Source of the DNA: Hyphomicrobiales bacterium
GTDB lineage: Bacteria; Pseudomonadota; Alphaproteobacteria; Rhizobiales; Rhizobiaceae
Direction: 5' to 3'
Length of the DNA stretch: 32,728 nt
Assembly (NCBI GenBank): GCA_002400845.2
Contig: NVRK02000030.1
Coordinates: forward strand, 1 to 32,728
Shown piece by piece: positions 6,573 through 13,721 of this stretch; the first letter of the stretch is position 1, and every line of letters starts with the position of its first letter. The translations under genes were made by a program, and so were the position numbers. Below the pieces are notes generated by a model. The model was not told the origin of the DNA. It searched no databases and saw only the letters and a program-made list of their open reading frames with translations.

Positions 6573-9166
6573 GTGTTGAAGGCACATTAGGTGCTGTTGA
6601 AGTTACCAAGAATAAAAAGCCAGCGCATGGCATTTTATTGGCTTTAAGATTTGCGCTTCGTGAATTGCGTGGCGGTTTAAAAGGGTTTTACATTTTCCTT
6701 GCCTGCATTGCTTTAGGGGTTGCGGCAATTTCTGGCGTTAATTCTGTATCACGATCCATTACGCAGGGCATTGCCTCAGAAGGGCAAAATATTTTAGGTG
6801 GCGATGTTTCTGTTTCTCAAGCTCAGCTGGAATTGGAAAAAGATCAAATTTCTTTTTTAAAAGAAAAGGGCATTGTTAGTAAGTCGATTTCTATGCGCGG
6901 CATGGCAAGATTGCCAGATGCTTCTAACCAAGCCTTAATAGAGCTTAAATCGGTTGATGATTTATATCCGCTTTATGGAACGCTTGAAGGCACTAAGGGA
7001 GAAATTTTAATTTCTCAATTGGGCGATGATAAAATTGTGGTTGAACAGCTTTTGGCAGAACGCTTAAATTTAGACATTGGTGATGCACTTAAAATTGGTT
7101 CGCAGACTTTTACGATTCTAGATTTTATAACAGTTGAACCTGATAAATTGGGTGCAGGTTTTGGATTTGGTCCGCGTGTGATGATGAGTGATAAGGGGTT
7201 AAAAGCCTCGAACCTTGTTAAGCCTGGATCTATTGTTCGCAATACTTGGAAGTTAACACTAAACGATAGCAGTGAAGCAGGCGTTGAAAAATTTGTTTTA
7301 GAAGCTAAAGAAAGTTTTCCAAAAGCAGGCTGGCGCGTAAGGTCACGTGGCAATGCCGCACCTGCTCTATCTCGTAACATTACTCGGTTTTCTGATTTTT
7401 TAACCTTGGTTGGTTTAACGGCACTTATTGTTGGCGGTGTAGGGGTTGCGAATGCAATTCGTGCATTTTTAGATTCTAAACGTCCTGTTATTGCAACGTT
7501 TAAAAGCTTAGGCGCTGCTGGAAATTTAATTTTTCAAATCTATTTATTGCAGATTTTAATCTTGTCTGTGGGCGGTATAGTTATTGGGCTTGTTGTTGGT
7601 GCGCTTATGCCATTTGTGGCGATCACCGCTCTGCAAGATGTTTTACCTCTGCCGCAAAATTATTCTATTCAGTGGTCGCCTTTGGCGCTTGGTGGCGTTT
7701 ATGGATTGTTGACGGCCTTGGCTTTTGCGATTTGGCCTTTGGGTGTGGCGCGCGAAATTCCTGCAACTGATTTATTTCGCTCGTCTGGTAGTGCCGGTTT
7801 TAAAGTATGGCCAAGGGCATCTTATCTTGTGGCGCTTGCTGTTTGTATTTTAAGTTTAATTGGACTTGCGATATTGTTGTCTGATAACAAGTTTGTGGCG
7901 ACGGTTTTTGTAACCGCAATTGGCTGTGCATTTGTGTTGTTAAGATTTGTCTCAATGCTCATTCAAAAAGTGGCGAAGGCCGCTCCAAAAGCAAAATCAA
8001 CTGAATTGCGCATGGCGGTGGCTAATATTCATCGCCAAGGGTCACTCACGCCCTCTGTGGTTTTGTCTTTGGGTCTTGGGTTAGCGCTGCTCGTTTCGTT
8101 GGCCTTAATTGATGGTAATTTGCGCGAACAAATAAGCGGTAATATTCCTGAACGTGCGCCCGATTTTTTCTTTGTTGATATTCAAAATACTGAGCAGGAA
8201 TCCTTTGAAGCTTTGCTTAAAGATTTATCGCCCGAGGCAAAGGTGTTTTCTGTGCCCATGTTGCGTGGTCGGGTGATAAATTTAAAAGGCATCGCGGCAG
8301 AAGATTATGAAACAAAAGAAGGTGGTGGCTGGGTGCTGCGTGGTGATCGCGGTATTACTTATTCTAAAAACCTTCCTGAAAACTCTACTTTGTCGCAAGG
8401 CGAATGGTGGGATGCTGATTATAGTGGTGAGCCACTTGTTTCATTTGCGGCAGAAGAAGCTGGTGAATTGAATTTGCATATTGGTGATAAAATTACGGTC
8501 AATGTTTTAGGACGTAACATCACTGCTAAAATTGCGTCACTTAGAAATGTGGAGTGGGAATCGCTGGCTATTAATTTTGTCATGGTATTTTCGCCCAATA
8601 CATTTGCAGGCGCACCGCATTCGTTTTTGGCGACCTTATCAACTGCTGATAATGGCGATGATGCTGAGATAATAAAACGCGATGGTAACTTAATAAGAGA
8701 AGTAAGTAAGGCTTTTCCTGGTGTGACCAGTGTGCGTGTGCGTGAAGCCCTTGATACGATTAATGGTTTAATCGGGCAATTGGCCACCGCAATTAGGGCG
8801 GCAGCTTCGGTTGCGCTTATTGCCTCTGTCTTGGTGTTGGGCGGGGCGCTGGCGGCTGGCAATAATGCGCGTGTGCATGACGCGGTAGTTTTAAAAACAT
8901 TGGGGGCTACAAGAGGTACGCTGATTAGATCTTTTATCTATGAATATGCGTTGTTGGGCCTATCGACCGCTATATTTGCACTTGCCGCTGGTGGCTTGGC
9001 CTCTTGGTTTGTGATTACGCAAATAATGAAGTTTGAGTATGTTTTCTTATCAAATGTAGCGATTAGTACCATAATTGCCGCGCTGGTTTTAACGGTTGGT
9101 TTTGGATTAATTGGCACTTGGCGCGTTTTAGGGCAAAAAGCGGCGCCTGTATTGCGCGAGTTATAA
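6569..9166 (+). CDS. ybbP: ABC transporter permease, YbbP type with FtsX domains
   Basis: An 865-residue inner-membrane permease. The layout matches YbbP: an N-terminal membrane helix (about 38-60), a periplasmic domain, FtsX-like helices (about 280-400), two more hydrophobic segments (about 425-470), another helix near 505, a second large periplasmic domain (about 535-735) and a final FtsX block (about 740-860) including RVHDAVVLKTLGATRG. It starts with GTG overlapping the stop of the ATPase gene, with GGGAG seven bases upstream. With the partner ATPase it is predicted to act as a mechanotransmission-type system rather than a classical importer; a link to TesA-mediated lipid or ester processing in the periplasm is suggested only by gene order. 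Confidence 0.93.
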   Translation: MSVEGTLGAVEVTKNKKPAHGILLALRFALRELRGGLKGFYIFLACIALGVAAISGVNSVSRSITQGIASEGQNILGGDVSVSQAQLELEKDQISFLKEKGIVSKSISMRGMARLPDASNQALIELKSVDDLYPLYGTLEGTKGEILISQLGDDKIVVEQLLAERLNLDIGDALKIGSQTFTILDFITVEPDKLGAGFGFGPRVMMSDKGLKASNLVKPGSIVRNTWKLTLNDSSEAGVEKFVLEAKESFPKAGWRVRSRGNAAPALSRNITRFSDFLTLVGLTALIVGGVGVANAIRAFLDSKRPVIATFKSLGAAGNLIFQIYLLQILILSVGGIVIGLVVGALMPFVAITALQDVLPLPQNYSIQWSPLALGGVYGLLTALAFAIWPLGVAREIPATDLFRSSGSAGFKVWPRASYLVALAVCILSLIGLAILLSDNKFVATVFVTAIGCAFVLLRFVSMLIQKVAKAAPKAKSTELRMAVANIHRQGSLTPSVVLSLGLGLALLVSLALIDGNLREQISGNIPERAPDFFFVDIQNTEQESFEALLKDLSPEAKVFSVPMLRGRVINLKGIAAEDYETKEGGGWVLRGDRGITYSKNLPENSTLSQGEWWDADYSGEPLVSFAAEEAGELNLHIGDKITVNVLGRNITAKIASLRNVEWESLAINFVMVFSPNTFAGAPHSFLATLSTADNGDDAEIIKRDGNLIREVSKAFPGVTSVRVREALDTINGLIGQLATAIRAAASVALIASVLVLGGALAAGNNARVHDAVVLKTLGATRGTLIRSFIYEYALLGLSTAIFALAAGGLASWFVITQIMKFEYVFLSNVAISTIIAALVLTVGFGLIGTWRVLGQKAAPVLREL

Positions 9167-9239
9167 TGGGCTATTGTGTGCTGAGATATTAAGTATGTTG
9201 CTAATTGTAGCCAATTGTCACGTAAAGTTTTGAATAAAA

Positions 9240-9312
9240 GGCTTGAAGCGAAAGCCATCTAGCCCCATATTATGGACAATATGAAGCAAACGCGTCTAAT
9301 TTTTGACGTGTT
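9240..9312 (+). promoter_or_regulatory. Hairpin-containing leader region of the Bax-inhibitor-1 family gene
   Basis: Two small hairpins can be drawn in the 190-base gap before the gene at 9358. GGCTT/AAGCC at 9240-9256 closes a 7-base loop. AACGCGTC (9289-9296) pairs with GACGTGTT (9305-9312) over eight positions, with one G-U and an 8-base loop rich in T. Rhizobiales are known to carry a conserved ybhL leader RNA upstream of this gene family. I cannot confirm that this sequence matches that family, and both helices are modest. Confidence 0.3.
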
Positions 9313-9357
9313 ATTGCGATAGTAATTTGAACGGACCATTTAACGGAGAATTTTTTA

Positions 9358-10092
9358 ATGGCTGATTTTAGAAATAACCAGTATCAAACAGGTGCTGCGG
9401 AGCGCGCATCGGTAGAATATGATGCTGGCCTTCGTTCTTATATGATGCGTGTTTACAACTACATGTCTATTGGCCTTGCGCTAACAGGTGTTGTAGCAAT
9501 GGCAACTGCATATTTGGCTCAAACAAATGAAGCTGTTTATACTGCACTTTATCTAAGCCCACTTAAATGGGTTGTTATGTTTGCGCCACTTGGCTTTATC
9601 TTTTTTCTAGGCGCTAAAATGAACTCAATGAGCGTTTCTAAAGCTCAAACAATGTTCTGGGCATTTGCCGCTCTAATGGGCGTGTCTATGTCTACGATCT
9701 TCTTGATCTATACTAGCACATCAATCGCGCAGACGTTCTTTGTAACGGCGGCAGCTTTTGCTGGTCTTAGTCTTTATGGTTACACAACAAAGCGTAGCCT
9801 TTCTGGTATGGGGTCATTCTTAGTAATGGGCGTTATTGGTTTGATTATCGCTATGGTGGTTAACATCTTTATGCAGTCAAGTGCTTTAGGATTTGCAATC
9901 TCAGCAATTGGTGTTTTGATCTTTGCAGGTCTTACAGCGTATGACACACAAAAGATTAAACTTATGTATGACCAAGTTGCTGGTAACGAAGAGCTTATGG
10001 GCCGTACGGCTATTATGGGCGCGCTGAACCTTTACCTAGACTTTATCAACATGTTCCAATTCATGCTGGCCTTTATGGGTGGCCGCGAATAA
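9358..10092 (+). CDS. Bax inhibitor-1/YccA (YbhL) family membrane protein
   Basis: A 244-residue inner-membrane protein of the Bax inhibitor-1 family, with seven hydrophobic segments from about residue 35 to 240. Family features include the YD region ahead of the first helix, FAGLTAYDTQKIK with the conserved acidic residue in helix 6, and the final LYLDFINMFQFMLAFMGGRE. Relatives conduct Ca2+ or H+ leak, or modulate the FtsH protease. ATG at 9358 has GGAG ten bases upstream. Codon use is slightly richer in C-ending codons than its neighbours, as expected for a well-expressed gene. A strong terminator follows at 10151, so it is probably monocistronic. Confidence 0.95.
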   Translation: MADFRNNQYQTGAAERASVEYDAGLRSYMMRVYNYMSIGLALTGVVAMATAYLAQTNEAVYTALYLSPLKWVVMFAPLGFIFFLGAKMNSMSVSKAQTMFWAFAALMGVSMSTIFLIYTSTSIAQTFFVTAAAFAGLSLYGYTTKRSLSGMGSFLVMGVIGLIIAMVVNIFMQSSALGFAISAIGVLIFAGLTAYDTQKIKLMYDQVAGNEELMGRTAIMGALNLYLDFINMFQFMLAFMGGRE

Positions 10093-10123
10093 TTCGGATC
10101 GAATAATTCGGCTCGAATAATTC
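10086..10123. repeat. 14-bp tandem repeat across the stop codon of the Bax-inhibitor gene
   Basis: CGAATAATTCGGAT (10086-10099) is followed by CGAATAATTCGGCT (10100-10113) and a partial third copy CGAATAATTC (10114-10123). The first copy includes the last Glu codon and TAA stop, so the additional copies look like small duplications of the gene's end into its 3' UTR. Each copy repeats TAA, giving back-up stops. Confidence 0.75.
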
Positions 10124-10150
10124 ATTTCACTTAAAGCAAAATAAATATTC

Positions 10151-10189
10151 AAACGGCGCTAGAAATTGGTTTTTAGCGCCGTTTTTGTT
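10151..10189 (+). terminator. Rho-independent terminator after the Bax-inhibitor gene
   Basis: AAACGGCGCTA (10151-10161) pairs perfectly with TAGCGCCGTTT (10174-10184) around a 12-base loop, and T residues continue after the second arm (TTTTTGTTT). This is a textbook intrinsic terminator 59 bases beyond the stop codon. Confidence 0.92.
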
Positions 10190-10241
10190 TGTCTAAATTT
10201 ATGATGCAGTTCATAGTTTGTAAAACGAATATGAGAACAAG

Positions 10242-10775
10242 ATGCTTGAAAACAAATTTATAAAAATTCGCCCAGTATGCGCTGATGATATGGCGCAAAT
10301 TACTGCGATATATGCAGAACAAGTAGAACTTGGTACCGGTAGCTTTGAGACAGTAGCGCCTTCAGCAGAGGTGATGCTAGAGCGTATGCAGACGACACTA
10401 GATAAAGAGTTGCCGTATATTGTTTTGGAGGCTGATGGTGTTGTAATGGGCTATGCTTATGCTGGTTATTTTCACCATCGCACGGCCTATAATCATACGC
10501 TGGAAGATTCTATTTATCTTCATAAAGATGCACGCGGTAAGGGCTATGGAAAACTGTTGTTAAAAGCCCTTATTGAAGATGTAACTGCAAAGGGTTTTCG
10601 TCAAATGGTTTCGATCATTGGCGATAGTGACAATGTTGGCTCGATTGGCCTTCATAAAGCGTGCGGATTTGAAATGGTTGGTACGTTAAAATCTGTTGGC
10701 TGGAAGCATGGCAAATGGGTAGATTCAGTTTATATGCAATTGGCACTTGGCAAGGGTGCAACTACTAAACTTTAA
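10242..10775 (+). CDS. GNAT N-acetyltransferase, phosphinothricin/methionine-sulfone acetyltransferase type
   Basis: A 177-residue acetyl-CoA-dependent N-acetyltransferase. It resembles the Pat/Bar/YncA branch: IRPVCADDMAQITAIYAEQV at the N-terminus, GTGSFETVAPS, GYAYAGYFHHRTAYNHTLEDSIYL and the acetyl-CoA pyrophosphate loop RGKGYGKLLL near residue 100, ending with GFEMVGTLKSVGWKHGKW. Members acetylate phosphinothricin, methionine sulfoximine or sulfone, or related amino acids. No obvious ribosome-binding site precedes ATG 10242. The MAPEG gene follows after 17 bases with a good Shine-Dalgarno, so the two probably form an operon, perhaps both concerned with small toxic compounds. Confidence 0.92.
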   Translation: MLENKFIKIRPVCADDMAQITAIYAEQVELGTGSFETVAPSAEVMLERMQTTLDKELPYIVLEADGVVMGYAYAGYFHHRTAYNHTLEDSIYLHKDARGKGYGKLLLKALIEDVTAKGFRQMVSIIGDSDNVGSIGLHKACGFEMVGTLKSVGWKHGKWVDSVYMQLALGKGATTKL

Positions 10776-10792
10776 GGAGTGAGATTTTTAAA

Positions 10793-11200
10793 ATGGAAAA
10801 AGCTTTTCAAGTAATCGCAATTTATGCAGGTTTTTTGGGTTTAATATTTATTTGGCTTGGCTGGGAAGTTGGTAAAATTCGTCGGCGTGATAATGTTAGC
10901 ATTGGTGATGAGGGAAATATTGCATTGATTAGGCGAATGCGCGGCCAGTTGAACTTTGTTGAGTGTGTTCCGATTATTCTGATTTTGGCCATTGTTATGG
11001 CTGTTATTGGCGCACCCTATTGGTTGTTTCACATTGGCGGCATTGCGCTTGTGGCGGCTCGGTTCTTTCATGGTCTATATTTTACGCGCGATGAAGCCCC
11101 TTATTGGCAAAGAGCCGTTGGCGCTGTTGTTACCCTTGGTATATTGGCAATTTGTTCGCTTTCACTCATTGGGCATGGTTTGTATCGTTTAGTTTATTAA
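10793..11200 (+). CDS. MAPEG family membrane protein
   Basis: A 135-residue protein of the MAPEG superfamily (membrane-associated proteins in eicosanoid and glutathione metabolism). Four transmembrane segments are visible. Family residues appear in GNIALIRRMRGQLNFVECVPIILIL (the R-x-x-x-N-x-x-E-x-x-P pattern) and in the third helix, AARFFHGLY. Bacterial members are poorly characterised; some have glutathione transferase or peroxidase activity. AAGGAGTGAG lies upstream of ATG 10793, and the gene follows the GNAT gene by 17 bases. Confidence 0.88.
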   Translation: MEKAFQVIAIYAGFLGLIFIWLGWEVGKIRRRDNVSIGDEGNIALIRRMRGQLNFVECVPIILILAIVMAVIGAPYWLFHIGGIALVAARFFHGLYFTRDEAPYWQRAVGAVVTLGILAICSLSLIGHGLYRLVY

Positions 11201-11266
11201 TTCAAACGGCCTTTCATACTGCCATATTTATGTTGGTGTTTTTGCTAACTATCGCAAAAGGGTAAA

Positions 11267-11497
11267 ATGGAATTGAGCATGCACGCAGAATTTAGACAAA
11301 AGATTATTGAAGTTTGTGATACTAAAATCGCTCGAAAAGGCACGAATGTTGGCCTTTCATTTTACGCATTTTTTAAGAATAAAAATGATGAACCAGAGCT
11401 TTTGATGGAAGTGGCTAAGTGGTGGATTGAAACCCACGAACTTGACCATTTTGAAAAGGCAATGAAAATTAAAAAGATGGTGGCGGATGGGCTTTGA
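11267..11497 (+). CDS. Small conserved protein, DUF6500-like
   Basis: A 76-residue soluble protein with no membrane segment or Cys pair. The sequence VGLSFYAFFKNKNDEPELLMEVAKWW followed by HELDHFEKAMKIKKMV looks like a compact all-helical domain. From memory it resembles the family labelled DUF6500, but no function is known and I could not check. Either ATG 11267 or ATG 11279 (MHAEF) could be the start; AAGGG lies just upstream of the first. It follows the MAPEG gene by 66 bases and converges on the minus-strand pair beginning at 11890. Confidence 0.75.
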   Translation: MELSMHAEFRQKIIEVCDTKIARKGTNVGLSFYAFFKNKNDEPELLMEVAKWWIETHELDHFEKAMKIKKMVADGL

Positions 11498-11521
11498 AGA
11501 GAACTAATATTTTTGAAGTGT

Positions 11522-11890
11522 TTACTCATTTTTCAAGAATAAGGTTGGTAAGCCAATTAAAACCCCAAGAATTATGAAATATAGAAAGATATGAATTTCC
11601 GTAAAATTGCTAATTAGTAAATATATGGCTGGTACTGCAATAATCAGTGAGGTTAATTGTGTGGCTAGTATTTGCCATTTTGGTATGGGTTTGCTTTTCA
11701 AGCCATTAATAGCCATCAGTAATATAGCGATAAAACTTATGCTAAAAATCCAAATAGGCTTGGAAAGCATAAGGCTTTCGTAATAGCTACAGTTTTGGAT
11801 ATAACAAAATTTAAAACTGTAAACTATGGTTGCTAGTAAATAGAATAAAACGAATGAGATTAGCGAAACCAGACAAAGCGCTTTTTGCAT
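11522..11890 (-). CDS. Hypothetical four-helix membrane protein
   Basis: A 122-residue protein made mostly of four hydrophobic segments (about 5-27, 47-65, 75-92 and 98-117) with short polar loops. The first external loop contains two Cys (FCYIQNCSYYES) that might pair. I do not recognise a family. Its ATG begins one base after the TAA of the DUF2794 gene (TAATATG), so translation is probably coupled and the two proteins may work together. Base composition is more AT-rich than its neighbours. Confidence 0.65.
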   Translation of the reverse strand: MQKALCLVSLISFVLFYLLATIVYSFKFCYIQNCSYYESLMLSKPIWIFSISFIAILLMAINGLKSKPIPKWQILATQLTSLIIAVPAIYLLISNFTEIHIFLYFIILGVLIGLPTLFLKNE

Positions 11891-11891
11891 A

Positions 11892-12344
11892 TTAAACTGC
11901 CTTCAATTTCGTTTGCTTATCCAGCACTTTAATGACGGTCACCAAATCAGTGCCGCGTTTTAAAATTCTACCGTCTGTTCCAGTTACTGTATACTCCCCC
12001 TGTTTGCGTGCAAGTTTGGGATGTTTTTCGATGCAGTGTAGCGGTACATCGCGCGAGTTTTTGTAAATCGAAAAGATTGCCTTGTCTTTTAACATGTCGA
12101 TTGCATAATCGCGCCATTCGCCAGCCGCGACTTTAAAGCTGTATACATTTAAAATGATGTCTAATTCAGTACGATGGAAAGAAACAATTTCTGGCGCTGT
12201 GCGGCTCATGCGTTTTGCTGTGGAACTGACGGTAATGGGAATATTGGAATAGTCTGGCCTATCAGTATCATCTGGGTTTTTTGTATCGCCAAAAGATAAT
12301 ACATTTGATTGGTTTAAATTTTTCAAATCCTGATCGTCTGCCAT
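11892..12344 (-). CDS. DUF2794 family protein
   Basis: A 150-residue soluble protein of the alphaproteobacterial DUF2794 family. The conserved core runs from about residue 50 to 135: VSFHRTELDIILNVYSFKVAAGEWRD, ...DMLKDKAIFSIYKNSRDVPLHCIEKHPKLARKQGEY, then GRILKRGTDLVTVIKVL. The N-terminal 45 residues are polar and probably disordered. Function is unknown. It is often found close to acnA in Hyphomicrobiales, as here. A membrane-protein gene follows one base after its stop. Confidence 0.88.
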   Translation of the reverse strand: MADDQDLKNLNQSNVLSFGDTKNPDDTDRPDYSNIPITVSSTAKRMSRTAPEIVSFHRTELDIILNVYSFKVAAGEWRDYAIDMLKDKAIFSIYKNSRDVPLHCIEKHPKLARKQGEYTVTGTDGRILKRGTDLVTVIKVLDKQTKLKAV

Positions 12345-12432
12345 GTGTTGGAATTATCCTTTTCTACATCCACTGATTGGATATGATTGTGCAACGAGAT
12401 ATTACATTTTGCAAGTATTGGATGTGGAATGC

Positions 12433-12460
12433 TTGACGTGGGTTAAAGAATGGAAATAAA
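12433..12460 (+). promoter_or_regulatory. Possible promoter for the candidate small RNA
   Basis: TTGACG (12433-12438) is followed after 16 bases by AATAAA (12455-12460). The -35 match is 5 of 6 and the -10 match 4 of 6. It would start transcription near 12467, just before the first hairpin of the candidate RNA. The rest of 12345-12432 contains nothing I can assign beyond serving as the upstream region of the DUF2794 gene on the other strand. Confidence 0.35.
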
Positions 12461-12466
12461 TCACCT

Positions 12467-12657
12467 TATTGCCACATTTACGTCAACTTATCGTCTTGAT
12501 GTAAAGTAATTATCTATGTGTTGTCTAAAACATTCGTTAGTGAATATTGGTTTAATGCCCCCAAGCCCGCCAATATACATTTTTCGAATACACCTGTTTC
12601 AGGCAATTAATCCCAAATGAAAAGACCAACGTAATTACACGTTGGTCTTTTTTTGGG
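12467..12657 (+). ncRNA. Candidate small regulatory RNA with three hairpins
   Basis: Three hairpins are seen in order. H1: TTTACGTCAA (12477-12486) with TTGATGTAAA (12496-12505), ten pairs including one G-U. H2: ATATTGG (12544-12550) with CCAATAT (12570-12576), enclosing a 19-base C-rich loop containing GCCCCCAAGCCCG. H3: AAAAGACCAACGT (12620-12632) with ACGTTGGTCTTTT (12639-12651), a perfect 13-bp stem with a 6-base loop and a seven-T run (12648-12654), i.e. a strong terminator. No plus-strand gene lies between 11497 and this terminator that would need it. A C-rich unpaired loop is typical of alphaproteobacterial sRNAs that pair with ribosome-binding sites. Not matched to a known family; the 5' end is inferred from a weak promoter. 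Confidence 0.5.
12620..12657 (+). terminator. Strong rho-independent terminator (possibly bidirectional)
   Basis: A perfect 13-bp stem (12620-12632 with 12639-12651) with loop AATTAC, followed on the plus strand by seven T. On the minus strand four T follow, so it may also stop transcription of the DUF1223 gene that ends at 12724. Confidence 0.9.
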
Positions 12658-12658
12658 C

Positions 12659-12709
12659 CGATGTTTACCTTTAGACGATGTTTACCTTTAGTAGATGTTT
12701 CCCTTTAAA
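12659..12709. repeat. 17-bp tandem repeat, three copies
   Basis: CGATGTTTACCTTTAGA (12659-12675), CGATGTTTACCTTTAGT (12676-12692) and the more diverged AGATGTTTCCCTTTAAA (12693-12709) lie head to tail, directly after the terminator and 14 bases before the stop of the DUF1223 gene. No open reading frame covers them. Likely slippage or duplication; a binding function is possible but unsupported. Confidence 0.8.
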
Positions 12710-12723
12710 AGAATGGAGTGCTT

Positions 12724-13500
12724 TTAAAGGTTGGTTATAACGCTTGCCCCAATAATGGCACTGGGTGTCATGTCTGTGTTTTTAGATTGTAAGATGAGTG
12801 CGTAATTTTTAAAACCCTTGGCTTTTACATCTGCTAATGAAAACTCAGCGTGTAGGCCGTTTTCGCCCGTCATTCCAAGCATCTCAATTTTGCGAACAAT
12901 ATTGGTATAGGTTACTTTTTTACCAGCATTTTCGCCGCGTTTAATATCTACAACTTCTTCGGGTTCAAAATAGACAGCGTATAAAGTTGCATCTTTATAT
13001 GTGTCTTGAGCCTTTATGGTTACGCTTAATCTTCCTGCATTTTCGACAACAATAATAGGCACTGTTAGGCTTTCGCCACTTTGAATGTAATTTTGCGCTG
13101 TACTTTTAATTTTGTCACCATAAGCACCATTCATATGACTCCTGCCATTTATTATAGCTTGAGGCGTGTAGATTTGGCGTTCATTCATGGCTCTAGAATA
13201 ACTGCGTTGGCGTTTTGTAAATTCAGGACTGCCAAAAGTATCTTTCCAGCCAATATAGTCCCAATAGTCAACATGGTAGGCGAGGCCCAAATAATTTTTA
13301 TCTTTAATCAGTTCAGTTAAGGCTTCATCTGCTGGTGGACATGAGGAACAGCCTTGGCTGGTGAAAAGTTCAACCACGGTTTTTGGTGTGAATATATCTG
13401 CAGCATTTGCCAAAGAAATTGTACTTGCAAAGCCAGCAATATTTACCGCTAGTGCAAAGGCAAGTGTCGAAATTTTTTTAGAGCCTAATTGATATGTCAT
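12724..13500 (-). CDS. DUF1223 secreted thioredoxin-fold protein
   Basis: A 258-residue exported protein of the DUF1223 family. A signal peptide ends near LANA-ADIF (residue 34). The mature N-terminus VVELFTSQGCSSCPPADEAL has a CxxC pair (Cys51, Cys54) in a thioredoxin-like context, followed by YHVDYWDYIGWKDTFGSPEFTKRQRSY and YTPQAIINGR, the family hallmarks with the cis-Pro region. It probably acts as a periplasmic redox or copper-related protein, but no activity is established. ATG 13500 is chosen over a GTG four codons upstream. No strong ribosome-binding site is visible. It lies downstream of acnA on the same strand, separated by a 221-base gap with a probable terminator. Confidence 0.9.
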   Translation of the reverse strand: MTYQLGSKKISTLAFALAVNIAGFASTISLANAADIFTPKTVVELFTSQGCSSCPPADEALTELIKDKNYLGLAYHVDYWDYIGWKDTFGSPEFTKRQRSYSRAMNERQIYTPQAIINGRSHMNGAYGDKIKSTAQNYIQSGESLTVPIIVVENAGRLSVTIKAQDTYKDATLYAVYFEPEEVVDIKRGENAGKKVTYTNIVRKIEMLGMTGENGLHAEFSLADVKAKGFKNYALILQSKNTDMTPSAIIGASVITNL

Positions 13501-13663
13501 AAATCTGACCACTTTTTCTAATTTTCAATGTGCAAGACTTCACAATCTAAGCAAAGCTATTTTCTTAGATATAATTAATCAGAAACAGCCATCACTTGAA
13601 AGTAACTTTGAAGTGAAATGTGATAATGCTAACTTTATAGTAAAATTGTTTTTGAATTTACAC

Positions 13664-13701
13664 ATAAAAAGTCGAGCGTTTAATGACTAAACTATCGGCT
13701 T
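13664..13701 (-). terminator. Probable terminator of acnA
   Basis: On the minus strand AAG-C-CGA pairs with TCG-A-CTT around an inner stem GTTTA/TAAAC with loop GTCAT (plus coordinates 13669-13701), and the second arm runs into TTTTT (13665-13670 complement). It begins 21 bases past the acnA stop. Two internal mismatches make it imperfect. Confidence 0.5.
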
Positions 13702-13721
13702 AAATTTGTCATTCTACTAAA

